Positions 25,299 to 33,688 of a stretch of 64,000 nt of DNA are shown piece by piece. A model generated the notes under the pieces. That model did no database searches. It worked only from the letters and a program-made list of their open reading frames with translations, and was not told the DNA's origin. The stretch is from Hymenobacter siberiensis (lineage in GTDB: Bacteria > Bacteroidota > Bacteroidia > Cytophagales > Hymenobacteraceae). Position 1 is the first letter of the stretch, and every line of letters begins with the position of its first letter. The DNA is taken from positions 62,001 to 126,000 of the forward strand of contig NZ_JAHLZY020000001.1 in NCBI RefSeq assembly GCF_018967865.2, written 5' to 3'. The position numbers and the translations under genes were made by a program.

Positions 25299-27566
25299 CT
25301 ACTGGGCCGGGCCAGGGCTGGCCACCGCCGTTGCCCGGCTCACCTGCGTCGAAAACCGCTCTATGGCCGCGGCGGTGCGCTTTATCTGCTCGTCGGCTTC
25401 GGCCCATTTGCGCTCCTCCACGGCCTCGCGGATGCCGGGCAGGGTTTTCACGCCGTAGCCCGTGTAAAAGCCTGGGGCGTAAATCTGGTGGCGATACCAG
25501 GGGCGGCGGGGGAGGCCCTCGGCGCTCATCAGCTGCTGCTCGGCTTGGTAGAGGAGCTGGTCGAGCTCTTTCTGACGGGCGGCGGGCAGGGCGGGATTGG
25601 CTTTGCGGGCCTGGGCGTAGGCCTGGGCGCTTTGCTCCAGCTTCACCAGCGCGTTGTCGAGAGGGGCGAAGTTGAGGTAGGGCACCGCGTCTTTGGCCGT
25701 GGGCGGCAGCAGGGTTTTAGTGGGGTCAGCCACGGCTTCGTAGCGTTTTTCGGCCAGCAGCTTGGTTTGCTTGTCGGTTTCGGTGCGCATGGTTTCGGCC
25801 AGTTGCTTCACCTCGGTGCCGTATTTGGCCACGGTGTTCGAGAAGTTCTGGAACTCGAAGGGCAGCACGTCGGCATCAGCCAGGCGCAGCACGCAGCGGC
25901 CCATGGTTTGGGCCAGGGCCACGCCGTAGGCAAACGTGGGGTCTTTGAAGCGGGTGAAGTCGTCGAACGAATCGAAAATAGTGTGGTATTCGCCGCCCTG
26001 GCCTTCGCCGCCAAAGCCCACGTTCATCGACGGAATACCCAGATGCTGGATGTAGGGCGAATAATCGGACCCCGCGCCCAGCGCCCCAATGCGCAGGTCG
26101 GGCCGGTCGCGGGCGTCTTTTTGCACGTCGGGGCTGCCTTCCACCAAATCATAGGCCCGGCGGCGCTCGATGATGGACAGACCGGCCTTTTCCGGGTCGG
26201 GCACATCGCGGCCCACCTGGTTGAAAAACTTTTCCAGCGTGTGCGAACCCGCCACGCCCAAGAAGCCCCGGTCGCTGTTGTCGGTGTTCAGGTAAGCCAC
26301 TACGTGCGCCTGAATGGCCTTGGCGTTGGTTTCGGCCCATTCCGTCGAGCCCAGCAGGCCGGGCTCTTCGCCGTCCCAGGCGCAGAACATAATGGTGCGC
26401 TTGGGGCGCCAGCCGGTTTTCACCAGCTCGCCCAGGGCACGCGCCTCTTCCAGCTCGGCCACCATGCCGCTGAGCGGGTCGTTGGCTCCGTTCACCCAGG
26501 CGTCGTGGTGGTTGCCGCGCATTATCCACTCATCGGGCAAGGTGCTGCCTTTCAGCGTGGCGATGACGTTGTAAACCGGCTCCGTTTTCCAATTGAAAGC
26601 CAGCTGCAAATGCACTTTGGCCGGGCCAGGCCCGAGGTGGTACGGAATGGGCAGCGCCCCGCGCCAGTCGGCCGGAGCCATGGGCCCGGCCAGGGCGGCC
26701 AGCAAGGGCTGCGCATCGCCGTAGGAAATCGGCAAACACGGAATTTGTGTGATTGTGGGGGCCGTTTTGTAGTCGAGGCGCTTGGCGTTTTTGGTCGAGC
26801 CGTAGCCGGGCGTGAGCGGGTCGCCGGGGTAGGTGGGCATGTCGAGCACCGAGCCGCGCTGGGCCCCGGTTTCGGGCTTGAAAGGGCCTTTGGGGTACAC
26901 GTCGCCCTGCCCGTAGCCGTCATCCTTCGGGTCGGAGTAAATCAGGCAGCCGATGGCACCCTTTTCGGCCGCCACTTTTGGCTTGATGCCGCGCCACGAG
27001 CCGCCGTACTTGGCAATCACGATTTTGCCCTTCACGTCGATACCGCGGCGCTCCAGCTCCTCGTAATCCTTCGGCACACCGTAGTTCACGAACACCAGCT
27101 CGGCGGTCACGTCGCCGTCTCTCGAGAAGGCATTGTAGGTAGGCAGCTGCTCGGCCGTCTGGCCCGAGGTGGCATCTTCGGCCACGGGTTTTTCTGTCAG
27201 GCCAGCCACGTAGCGAGTGGGGGCCACCAGTTCCAGCACCCGCAGCTTGGGCGTGGGAAACAGCACGTACGACACGTCGATGCGGGTTTCGTAGCCCCAG
27301 CTGCGGAACAGGCCGGCCATAAAATCGGCGTTGTCCTTGTCGTAGGGCGAACCCACGTGATGGGGGTGGGCAGCCATGCGCTTCATCCATTCGCGCAGAT
27401 TATCGGCCTTGAGCTGGGCATCAAACTGCTTTTCGAGCTGGTACTCAGTGGCGACGTGGGTGGGCTCGAAACCCAGCAGCGGCTTGGTTTCGAGCGGGGC
27501 AGTTTGGGCGTGGGCGGCCGTGGCCAGCAACCCGGCGGCCAGCAGAAGGGTGTAGCGTTGCAGCAT
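25299..27566 (-). CDS. M28 family metallopeptidase (glutamate carboxypeptidase II-like)
   Basis: The 755-residue protein has a signal peptide (MLQRYTLLLAAGLLATAAHA), a protease-associated domain inserted around residues 130-300, and the M28 catalytic domain. Zinc-binding and catalytic residues appear in NHHDAWVNGANDP near 350 (His and Asp), AWDGEEPGLLGS near 400 (Glu-Glu) and YHTIFDSFDD near 527 (His). The C-terminal helical part resembles the transferrin-receptor-like dimerisation domain. It likely trims peptides in the periplasm. It is read with the downstream hydrolase in the same direction, which suggests joint peptide use. Confidence 0.93.
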   Translation of the reverse strand: MLQRYTLLLAAGLLATAAHAQTAPLETKPLLGFEPTHVATEYQLEKQFDAQLKADNLREWMKRMAAHPHHVGSPYDKDNADFMAGLFRSWGYETRIDVSYVLFPTPKLRVLELVAPTRYVAGLTEKPVAEDATSGQTAEQLPTYNAFSRDGDVTAELVFVNYGVPKDYEELERRGIDVKGKIVIAKYGGSWRGIKPKVAAEKGAIGCLIYSDPKDDGYGQGDVYPKGPFKPETGAQRGSVLDMPTYPGDPLTPGYGSTKNAKRLDYKTAPTITQIPCLPISYGDAQPLLAALAGPMAPADWRGALPIPYHLGPGPAKVHLQLAFNWKTEPVYNVIATLKGSTLPDEWIMRGNHHDAWVNGANDPLSGMVAELEEARALGELVKTGWRPKRTIMFCAWDGEEPGLLGSTEWAETNAKAIQAHVVAYLNTDNSDRGFLGVAGSHTLEKFFNQVGRDVPDPEKAGLSIIERRRAYDLVEGSPDVQKDARDRPDLRIGALGAGSDYSPYIQHLGIPSMNVGFGGEGQGGEYHTIFDSFDDFTRFKDPTFAYGVALAQTMGRCVLRLADADVLPFEFQNFSNTVAKYGTEVKQLAETMRTETDKQTKLLAEKRYEAVADPTKTLLPPTAKDAVPYLNFAPLDNALVKLEQSAQAYAQARKANPALPAARQKELDQLLYQAEQQLMSAEGLPRRPWYRHQIYAPGFYTGYGVKTLPGIREAVEERKWAEADEQIKRTAAAIERFSTQVSRATAVASPGPAQ

Positions 27567-27670
27567 ATTATCAATCGGGAAGAATGAATTTGGGCGCCGC
27601 ATCTCGGCGTCTCGTAGGCCGGCACAAGGTAGGGCCCGCCAGCGGTTTGCGCCGCACCCGACCGAACGCA

Positions 27671-27698
27671 AAAAAGGCCACCCCAGGGCGGCCTTTCT
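27671..27698 (-). terminator. Terminator after the dodecin gene
   Basis: On the minus strand AAAGGCC pairs with GGCCTTT, followed by a T6 run. It separates dodecin from the M28 peptidase gene. Confidence 0.75.
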
Positions 27699-27719
27699 AA
27701 ACTTGAGCGAAATACCGTC

Positions 27720-28103
27720 CTAGCCGCTGTAGCCGCCGCCGCTTTCGGGCTCGGTGGCGCTGCCGTTTTCGGGCTCGGTGGGAGTGGGCAGGTCGGGCTG
27801 GGTGGGCAGGTCGAGGTGGCTGTAGTCGGGCGCGCCGTTGCCGGCCGGCTGGGGCATTTCATCGAAGGTGCGCTCAATGTCCGTCATGTCGAACTCCTCC
27901 ACGGGCGTGCCGAAGCTCACTTTGGCCGTGATGCGGTATTCCACAATGCGGTTGTCGCGCACCTTGCAGCTCTGGTCCTTCACGTAAATGGAGGTGATGT
28001 TGGGCACCGAGCTGCTCAGGGTTTGTACGGCGCGCTGGAGGGCATCTTCGAAGCTCTTTTCGGACGAGGCCAGGATTTCAATAACTTGTTTGATGGAGGA
28101 CAT
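27720..28103 (-). CDS. Dodecin family protein with an acidic Pro-rich tail
   Basis: Residues 1-70 form the dodecin fold: VIEILASSEKSFEDALQRAV, TSIYVKDQSCKVRDNRIVEY and RITAKVSFG. Dodecins assemble into hollow dodecamers that store flavins or coenzyme A. Here a tail of about 55 residues follows, rich in Pro, Glu, Asp and Gly and ending in GGGYSG, which is not part of the usual 65-75-residue dodecin. Members of the related Bacteroidota dodecin-like group may have such tails, but its function is unknown. The gene is divergent from fumC, and both genes have nearly the same sequence just before their ATG. Confidence 0.85.
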   Translation of the reverse strand: MSSIKQVIEILASSEKSFEDALQRAVQTLSSSVPNITSIYVKDQSCKVRDNRIVEYRITAKVSFGTPVEEFDMTDIERTFDEMPQPAGNGAPDYSHLDLPTQPDLPTPTEPENGSATEPESGGGYSG

Positions 28104-28106
28104 TCT

Positions 28107-28301
28107 TTCTTAATATGAAAATGTGAAGATATGAAAAGGGGAGAATGCTCTGCCGTTTTCCCGGTGAGTGTACGCTGGCAACAGCTTTTCAGCCATTCGG
28201 GGCGCAGTAAGCGGTGGGTTTCCAACGTGGTGTACTTTTGCAAACTGTTGACACCGAATTCTGCACTTCTTCACATTCCCCCATTTTCACATTAAGAAAA
28301 A
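28107..28301. repeat. Divergent spacer with octad-word arms before dodecin and fumC
   Basis: The 8-mers ATATGAAA, ATGTGAAG and ATATGAAA at 28114-28137 face TTCACATT, CCCCCATT and TTCACATT at 28270-28293. Each arm ends 5-8 bases from a start codon, so both mRNAs would begin translation after a similar TTCACATTTTCA-like leader. The fumC promoter lies between the arms. Confidence 0.55.
28233..28240 (+). promoter_or_regulatory. -7 element TACTTTTG for fumC
   Basis: An exact TAnnTTTG match 61 bases before the fumC ATG. Confidence 0.5.
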
Positions 28302-29702
28302 ATGGCTTTCCGCACCGAAAAGGATACCATGGGCACCGTTCAGGTACCTGCTACCGCCTACTGGGGCGCCCAAACCCAGCGCAGCATCGAAAATTTCCCC
28401 ATTGCGCAGGACATCAACCGGATGCCCAAGGAAATTATCGCCGCCTTCGCCTACCTCAAGAAAGCTGCCGCCCTCACCAACCGCGACGCCGGCATCCTCT
28501 CGGCCGAGAAAGCCGAGCTGATTGGCAAAGTGGCCGACGAAATCCTGGCCGGCCAGCTCGCCGACTCGTTCCCGCTGGTGGTGTGGCAAACCGGTTCGGG
28601 CACCCAGAGCAACATGAATGTGAATGAGGTGATTGCCTACCGTGGCCATGTGCTGCAGGGCGGCCAGCTCACCGACGAAAAAAAGGCCCTGGCCCCCAAC
28701 GACGACGTGAACAAGAGCCAGAGCTCGAACGACACGTTCCCGACGGCCATGCACATCGCGGCCTATAAAATCCTGACCGAGCTCACCATTCCGGGCATCG
28801 AGAAGCTGCGCGACGCGCTGAAAGCCAAGTCGAAGGAGTTCATGCACATCGTCAAAATCGGCCGCACCCACTTCATGGATGCCACGCCGCTCACGCTGGG
28901 CCAGGAGTTTTCGGGCTACGTTTCGCAGCTCGACCACGGCCTACGGGCCATCAAGAACACGCTGGCTCATTTGAGCGAGCTGGCTCTGGGCGGCACCGCC
29001 GTGGGCACGGGCATCAACACGCCCAAGGGCTACTCCGAGAACGTGGCCAGGCACATTGCCGACCTCACGGGCCTGCCTTTCGTCACAGCCGAAAACAAGT
29101 TTGAGGCCCTGGCCGCCCACGACGCCATCGTGGAAGCCCACGGCGCCCTCAAAACCGTGGCCGTGAGCCTGATGAAAATCGCCAACGACATTCGCATGCT
29201 CAGCTCCGGCCCCCGCGCCGGCATCGGCGAAATCGACATCCCGGACAACGAGCCCGGCTCCAGCATCATGCCCGGCAAGGTGAACCCCACCCAGTGCGAG
29301 GCCATGACCATGGTAGCCGCCCAGGTAATGGGCAACGACGTGGCCATCACCGTGGGCGGCTCAATGGGTCATTTCGAGCTGAACGTGTTCAAGCCGATGA
29401 TGATTTACAACTTCCTGCACTCGGCCCGCCTGATTGGCGACGTGTGCGTGAGCTTCACCGACAAGTGCGCCGTGGGCATCACTGCCATCCTGCCCAACAT
29501 CAAGAAGCACGTCGATTCGTCGCTGATGCTCGTGACGGCCCTCAACCCACACATCGGCTACTACAAGGCCGCCGAAATTGCCCAAACGGCCCACAAAAAC
29601 GGCTCGACGCTGAAGGAAACCGCCATCAAGCTCGGCTACGTGACCGGCGCCGAGTTTGATGAGTGGATGAAGCCCGAGGAAATGGTGGGCGAAATCAAGT
29701 AG
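28302..29702 (+). CDS. fumC: Class II fumarate hydratase
   Basis: The 466-residue enzyme interconverts fumarate and malate in the TCA cycle without an iron-sulfur cluster. It has the N-terminal substrate region [18 protein letters not shown], the conserved [15 protein letters not shown] near 97, the [16 protein letters not shown] segment near 187 with the catalytic base His, and the superfamily signature [10 protein letters not shown] near 320. Length and motifs are standard. It is monocistronic, with its own promoter and a strong terminator. Confidence 0.97.
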   Translation: MAFRTEKDTMGTVQVPATAYWGAQTQRSIENFPIAQDINRMPKEIIAAFAYLKKAAALTNRDAGILSAEKAELIGKVADEILAGQLADSFPLVVWQTGSGTQSNMNVNEVIAYRGHVLQGGQLTDEKKALAPNDDVNKSQSSNDTFPTAMHIAAYKILTELTIPGIEKLRDALKAKSKEFMHIVKIGRTHFMDATPLTLGQEFSGYVSQLDHGLRAIKNTLAHLSELALGGTAVGTGINTPKGYSENVARHIADLTGLPFVTAENKFEALAAHDAIVEAHGALKTVAVSLMKIANDIRMLSSGPRAGIGEIDIPDNEPGSSIMPGKVNPTQCEAMTMVAAQVMGNDVAITVGGSMGHFELNVFKPMMIYNFLHSARLIGDVCVSFTDKCAVGITAILPNIKKHVDSSLMLVTALNPHIGYYKAAEIAQTAHKNGSTLKETAIKLGYVTGAEFDEWMKPEEMVGEIK

Positions 29703-29715
29703 CCCGCCATCTGGC

Positions 29716-29759
29716 AACCGCCTGTCAGCCGAAGTAAGCTCTGACTGACAGGCGGTTTT
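29716..29759 (+). terminator. Terminator after fumC
   Basis: ACCGCCTGTCAG (29717-29728) pairs with CTGACAGGCGGT (29745-29756), followed by a T run. Confidence 0.85.
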
Positions 29760-29786
29760 GATCGAATAATCAATCCCTTATTCCGC

Positions 29787-30380
29787 ATGGATTTCTCTGC
29801 TCAAGTAGTACTCGAAAATAACCGCGTCCGGCTGCGCCCGCTTGAGCTCACCGATTTCGAAGCCCTCAAGGCCGTGGCTTTTGATGCCGACATCTGGAAA
29901 TACACCCTCACGCGGGGCGACGATGCCGTGAGCCTGGCCGCTTACCTGCGCCAGGCCGTGGAAGCCCGCGAGCAAGGCCTGCGCTACCCCTTCGCCATCA
30001 TCGACCGCGAAACCGGCGAGCTGGCCGGCAGCACCAGCTACTACAGCGTGGTGGAGGGCGACCAGCGCCTCAGTATCGGCTACACCTGGGTGGGCACCAG
30101 GTTCCAGCGCTCGGGCCTGAACCGGGCCTGCAAGCACCTACTGCTCTGCTACGCGTTCGATACGCTGGGCTGCGAGCGGGTGGAGCTGGAAACGGACTCG
30201 CGCAATAATAAATCGCGCACGGCCATGGCTCGCATGGGCGCTACGGAGGAGGGCACCTTGCGCAGCCACCGCCTCACGCAGGGCGGCGTGCGGCGCGACA
30301 CGGTCATTTTCAGCATCATCCGGCCGGAGTGGTCTGGCCTGCGCAAGACTGTTTTCAACGATTTTGACGGCCGTGGCTGA
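29787..30380 (+). CDS. GNAT family N-acetyltransferase (RimJ/RimL-like)
   Basis: The 197-residue protein has the RimJ/RimL architecture: N-terminal RVRLRPLELTDFEAL, the central strand SIGYTWVGTRFQRSGLNRA, which carries the acetyl-CoA-binding loop, and the C-terminal ERVELETDSRNNKSRTAMARMGA. It may acetylate a ribosomal protein, amino acid or small molecule; the acceptor is unknown. It overlaps the next gene by up to 17 bases, so the two are likely co-translated. Confidence 0.88.
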   Translation: MDFSAQVVLENNRVRLRPLELTDFEALKAVAFDADIWKYTLTRGDDAVSLAAYLRQAVEAREQGLRYPFAIIDRETGELAGSTSYYSVVEGDQRLSIGYTWVGTRFQRSGLNRACKHLLLCYAFDTLGCERVELETDSRNNKSRTAMARMGATEEGTLRSHRLTQGGVRRDTVIFSIIRPEWSGLRKTVFNDFDGRG

Positions 30381-30774
30381 GCTTAACTCACAGGCCCCAG
30401 ACCGGCTGCGCCCCCCGGAAGGGCTGTGGCGGCGGCGCGTGGCCAGCTTCGGCCACGCTGGGCGCGGCGTATGGACGGCGTTGCGCTCCGAAGTGCATCT
30501 GCGCTTTCACGCGCTGGCTACCGTGGTGGTTATCGGGCTGGGGTTTTATTGCCGCATCACCCGCCTGGAATGGGCGCTGGTGGCCATTTCGGTGGCCAGC
30601 GTGTGGGCCGCCGAGCTGGTGAACACCGCCATCGAAGCCCTCACCGATTTGGTCTCGCCCGCCTACCACCCGCTGGCTGGCAAGGCCAAGGACGTAGCCG
30701 CCGGCGCGGTGCTGCTGGCCGCGCTGGGGGCCCTGGTGGTAGGGGCGCTGGTGTTCGGGCCGCACTTTTTTTAA
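30373..30774 (+). CDS. dgkA: Diacylglycerol / undecaprenol kinase (DgkA family)
   Basis: The protein of about 133 residues has three membrane segments and the family signature ELVNTAIEALTDLVSP near residue 78, followed by AGKAKDVAAGAVLLAA. Members phosphorylate diacylglycerol or undecaprenol in the inner membrane and so recycle lipid carriers. Two start codons are possible: GTG at 30373 (chosen) and TTG at 30364, both inside the end of the acetyltransferase gene. The N-terminal 40 residues are basic and cytoplasmic. Confidence 0.9.
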   Translation: MAELNSQAPDRLRPPEGLWRRRVASFGHAGRGVWTALRSEVHLRFHALATVVVIGLGFYCRITRLEWALVAISVASVWAAELVNTAIEALTDLVSPAYHPLAGKAKDVAAGAVLLAALGALVVGALVFGPHFF

Positions 30775-30870
30775 TGCCTGATTACGGGCCTTCGCTCAAC
30801 TATTGGCCGCGCCGGGCGTACCCATAGCAGCCCCCGCCTGGGGGCCAGCCACGCTTCTTTCTTAAATCCT

Positions 30871-31329
30871 ATGCGCTTGCTCTCTTTTGCTGCCGCTTTG
30901 CTTCTCACGTCGGCTTGCGCCCACCAACAGGTGAGCGTGACCACGCCCACCACGCCGCCGGCCAGCGGCAGCGTATCGGGCACCGACACGCCCGCCCCCA
31001 CCAGTGCCAACACCGTGGACCCCGTGAGCCGCTACGTGCCCGAATCGGACACCACCGCCCGCCCGCAGTGGCTGAAGGCGCGCATTGCCGCCGTACTGGC
31101 CGAGCGCAAGCGCAACCCCATCACCCGCATTATGCGCTACCAGTACGAGGGCAAAACCGTGTACTACCAGTCGGCCCCGTGCTGCGACCAGTACTCGCAG
31201 GTCTTCGATACGAAAGGCAAGCTCATCTGCCAGCCCGATGGCGGCATCACCGGCAAGGGCGACGGGAAATGCCCCGATTTCGAAAAAAACAAATCCAACG
31301 AAAAAGTGGTCTGGCAGGACCCACGGTAG
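30871..31329 (+). CDS. Lipoprotein with a Cys/Gly-rich DUF6970-like domain
   Basis: The 152-residue protein has a lipoprotein signal (MRLLSFAAALLLTSAC, Cys 16), a Thr/Pro-rich linker to about residue 60, and a small C-terminal domain. The domain contains YQYEGKTVYYQSAPCCDQY, then ICQPDGGITGKGDGKCPDF, with four cysteines that could bind metal or form disulfides. The pattern resembles a Bacteroidota family of unknown function, which I recall as DUF6970; the number should be checked. It sits in an operon-like run of small genes. Confidence 0.75.
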   Translation: MRLLSFAAALLLTSACAHQQVSVTTPTTPPASGSVSGTDTPAPTSANTVDPVSRYVPESDTTARPQWLKARIAAVLAERKRNPITRIMRYQYEGKTVYYQSAPCCDQYSQVFDTKGKLICQPDGGITGKGDGKCPDFEKNKSNEKVVWQDPR

Positions 31330-31330
31330 G

Positions 31331-31421
31331 GTTAGGAGTTAGGAGTTGAGAGTTAAGAGTTGTCGGTTGGACAAGTCGTGACCTCAACTCTTAACTCCTA
31401 ACTTTTAACTCTTAACTCATT
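31331..31421. repeat. Heptad-word inverted-repeat spacer before the DinB gene
   Basis: The left arm carries the 7-mers GGAGTTA, GGAGTTG, AGAGTTA and AGAGTTG. The right arm has their complements CTCAACT, CTTAACT, CCTAACT, TTTAACT and CTTAACT. It runs from the stop of the lipoprotein gene to the ATG of the next gene. Confidence 0.75.
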
Positions 31422-31913
31422 ATGATTAACACGATTGCCAAGCTCGGCGCTTTCAACGTCTGGGCCAACGAAACGCTATTGCGCCGCCTCGACTCGTCGG
31501 TGGCCGCCGGCCAGCAAGCTCCCCAGCCGGCCCTGCGCATCTTCAGCCACCTTATCAATGCCCAGGCCATCTGGATTGCCCGCCTCTCCGGCACCCCAAG
31601 CCCCCTGAAAGTATGGCAGGAGCACGACCTGGCCGGCCTGCACCACTGGCACGAGCAAACGTCGGCCCGCTTCGCGCAGCTGTGCGAAACCACCGACGAG
31701 GCCGAGCTGACCCGCCACATTCAGTACACCAACTCGCAGGGCGACGCCTTCGACTCGCAGGTGAGCGACATCCTGACCCACGCCGTGACGCACGCCACCT
31801 ATCACCGCGGCCAAGTGGCCACCAAAATGCGCGAAGGCGGCCTGGAACCCGTCAATTCCGACTTCATCACCTACTGCCGCGAGATGAGCGGGCAGGTGCA
31901 GCCGCAGCTGTAA
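31422..31913 (+). CDS. DinB family protein
   Basis: The 163-residue protein has the DinB fold with three candidate metal-binding histidines: FSHLINAQAIWIARL near residue 42, and THAVTHATYHRGQ near 125 with H-x3-H. It is closer to the classical DinB group than the shorter protein at 4523-5005. Function is unknown; a metal-dependent thiol transferase role is only a family-level possibility. The start directly follows the spacer hairpin. Confidence 0.87.
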   Translation: MINTIAKLGAFNVWANETLLRRLDSSVAAGQQAPQPALRIFSHLINAQAIWIARLSGTPSPLKVWQEHDLAGLHHWHEQTSARFAQLCETTDEAELTRHIQYTNSQGDAFDSQVSDILTHAVTHATYHRGQVATKMREGGLEPVNSDFITYCREMSGQVQPQL

Positions 31914-31950
31914 GCCGCAGGCTTTCCTTTTTTCACCTTAATCTCTGGGT

Positions 31951-32475
31951 ATGGTCTGCATCATCATGGGCGTTTCGGGTTGCGGCAAAACTACGGTGGG
32001 CCAGGAGCTGGCCCCGCCGTTCGGGCTGCCATTCTACGATGCCGACGACATCCACCCGGCCGCCAACATCGATAAGATGAGCCACAACATTCCGCTCACT
32101 GATGACGACCGGCGCGGCTGGCTGGCCACTCTGGCCACCAACCTGGGCCAGTGGGAAGCCACCGGCGGCGCCATTCTGGCGTGCTCGGCCCTGAAGGAAA
32201 GCTACCGCACCACCTTGCAAGGCGGCGTGAGCAGCCCCATCCACTGGGTGTTTCTGGACGGCCCGCGCGAATTGCTACTCGAACGCATGGGCGGCCGCAA
32301 AGGCCACTACATGCACCCCGAAATGCTCGACTCGCAGCTGGCCACACTGGAGCGCCCAGCCTACGCCCTAAGACTGTCCATCACGGCCACGCCGGAGGAG
32401 TTGGTGCAGGAGATTGTGGCCGCGAAACAGCAGGATGCTGCTTTCGGCACCAAGCCGGCAGCGCAGCCGGCATAG
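31951..32475 (+). CDS. gntK: Gluconokinase
   Basis: The 174-residue enzyme phosphorylates gluconate to 6-phosphogluconate. The P-loop GVSGCGKTTVG is at residues 8-18, followed by FYDADDIHP, typical of GntK. LTDDDRRGWLATL, ACSALKESYRTTL and the lid segment MGGRKGHYMHPEMLDSQLATLE complete the family pattern. No gluconate transporter or dehydratase gene is next to it. A perfect palindromic terminator follows. Confidence 0.93.
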   Translation: MVCIIMGVSGCGKTTVGQELAPPFGLPFYDADDIHPAANIDKMSHNIPLTDDDRRGWLATLATNLGQWEATGGAILACSALKESYRTTLQGGVSSPIHWVFLDGPRELLLERMGGRKGHYMHPEMLDSQLATLERPAYALRLSITATPEELVQEIVAAKQQDAAFGTKPAAQPA

Positions 32476-32497
32476 TCTGAACAACGCTATTTCCAGG

Positions 32498-32537
32498 AAC
32501 CAAAATAGGCTGCCCCATGGGGCAGCCTATTTTGGTT
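32498..32537. terminator. Perfect 40-bp palindromic terminator
   Basis: AACCAAAATAGGCTGCCCCA is followed at once by its exact complement, centred between 32517 and 32518. It separates gntK from the convergent DUF4382 gene. Confidence 0.85.
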
Positions 32538-32540
32538 AAA

Positions 32541-32590
32541 GCGACTACAAAATCCGTGAAATCAGCTAAAATCCGCGCTAATCCGTGGTC
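32541..32590. repeat. ATCCGTG word repeat adjacent to the DUF4382 gene
   Basis: AAAATCCGTGAAATC, GCTAAAATCCG and CTAATCCGTGGTCT repeat a decamer-like word. The same string, with few changes, forms one arm of the spacer at 45101-45264, where it also abuts the stop of a minus-strand gene. Confidence 0.6.
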
Positions 32591-33429
32591 TAGTTAAGGC
32601 TGGTAGGGCCCAGCAGCGCTACCTGGTCGTTCACCACCGTTACGCCGGTGCGCACCACGTTGCGGTAGGCCGGCTGGCCCGTGAGGGCCGTGGTGCTGGG
32701 GAAATATTCGACGCGGTAGGTACCCGCCGGCAAGCCGCCAATCTGATACGCGCCCGAAATATCGGCCGAAGTGCTCACCGTGTCGGGCCCGAGGATGGTG
32801 CTGCGGATGGCCAGAATCTGGGGACGGGCCGCCGCCGGGTTCACCGTGCCGCTGATGCCCCCGCGCAGGTCCTGGGCAATTACCCGAATAACGGGCTTGA
32901 GCAGGTACCGCTCTTTTTTGTCGTTGCCGGGCTTCCAGCCACCGCGCTCCACCACGGATTTGGACACGTCGAAATCGAGCAGCAGCTGGAAGGTTTCGCG
33001 GGTTTTGAGGGTAGCTTTTTCCAGTTTTAGCTTCACGCCCGAGGTCTGGCCGCTGGGCGTTTTCAGGTCGTATTGCTGGCCGTCGCGGCCCACCACGTAG
33101 CTGTTGGGCCCCAGGATGAGCCGAATTTCCTTGAGGTCGCCGGGGGCGAAATCGTCGCTCACCAGCAGGGCCGAGCGGCCGTTCACGTAGTCGAGCACGT
33201 TGATGGCCTGCGGGCTGAAGCCGAGGGTTTTCCAGCCGTCCGGGTCGCCCTCATCCTTGAGGTGCACTTCCACCTGGCGCACGTCGAGCACCACGCTCTG
33301 GAAGTCGCCCGGAGCATCCGTCAGCCGCACTTCCAGCTTGGCGGTATCAGCATTTTCGGAAGTTTTTGAGCAACCAGCAAGGCCCAGCAGGGCAGCGCAG
33401 GCAAACGGCAGGAGACCGCGGTATTTCAT
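32590..33429 (-). CDS. DUF4382 domain lipoprotein
   Basis: The 279-residue protein has a lipoprotein signal (MKYRGLLPFACAALLGLAGC, Cys 20). A DUF4382 domain covers about residues 30-190, starting LEVRLTDAPGDFQSVVLDVR and including QAINVLDYVNG and DLKEIRLILGPNSYV. A C-terminal carboxypeptidase-regulatory-like beta-sandwich (about 195-275) has GGISGTVNP, ADISGAYQIGGLPAGTYRV. Both parts are likely extracytoplasmic and structural. No partner genes are evident. Confidence 0.88.
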   Translation of the reverse strand: MKYRGLLPFACAALLGLAGCSKTSENADTAKLEVRLTDAPGDFQSVVLDVRQVEVHLKDEGDPDGWKTLGFSPQAINVLDYVNGRSALLVSDDFAPGDLKEIRLILGPNSYVVGRDGQQYDLKTPSGQTSGVKLKLEKATLKTRETFQLLLDFDVSKSVVERGGWKPGNDKKERYLLKPVIRVIAQDLRGGISGTVNPAAARPQILAIRSTILGPDTVSTSADISGAYQIGGLPAGTYRVEYFPSTTALTGQPAYRNVVRTGVTVVNDQVALLGPTSLN

Positions 33430-33581
33430 ACGTTTACAAATTAGTTTATTGTTGAATTAATGCAATTATTAAGCTAACAATCAGGTTAGCGAAGCGTATA
33501 CTTCAATAATACGACCAAAGTTTCCTCATCCTGCTTATCAGGCTCACTTACCAGCCTTTACTACCTGATGCCCAATGCCTG

Positions 33582-33619
33582 AAAAGCCTGTCGGTACCCT
33601 TCTGGTATCCTGACAGGCT
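33582..33619 (-). terminator. Terminator after the minus-strand TolC gene
   Basis: AGCCTGTC (33585-33592) pairs with GACAGGCT (33612-33619), with an inner GGTACC/GGTATCC pairing. On the minus strand it is followed by TTTTC. Confidence 0.6.
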
Positions 33620-33688
33620 GATTGCCTATTCCCAACAAAAACTGTAAAACCAATAAATTCGATTCTGGATGGCGTGCCCGCCGCCTGC

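Noticed and set aside
24076..27587. Plus-strand open frames of 460 and 699 codons
   Set aside because: They lie opposite the hydrolase and M28 peptidase genes, which have signal peptides and catalytic motifs. The plus-strand translations are low-complexity shadows.
31331..31421. Regular short repeats considered as a CRISPR array
   Set aside because: The units are 7 bp with no spacers, and the two halves are complementary. No cas genes are present in the window.
33430..33560. Possible promoter TACGCTTC with upstream CTTTGG for the DUF4382 gene
   Set aside because: The -7 match is weak and the spacing to the TTTG is off, so it was not annotated.
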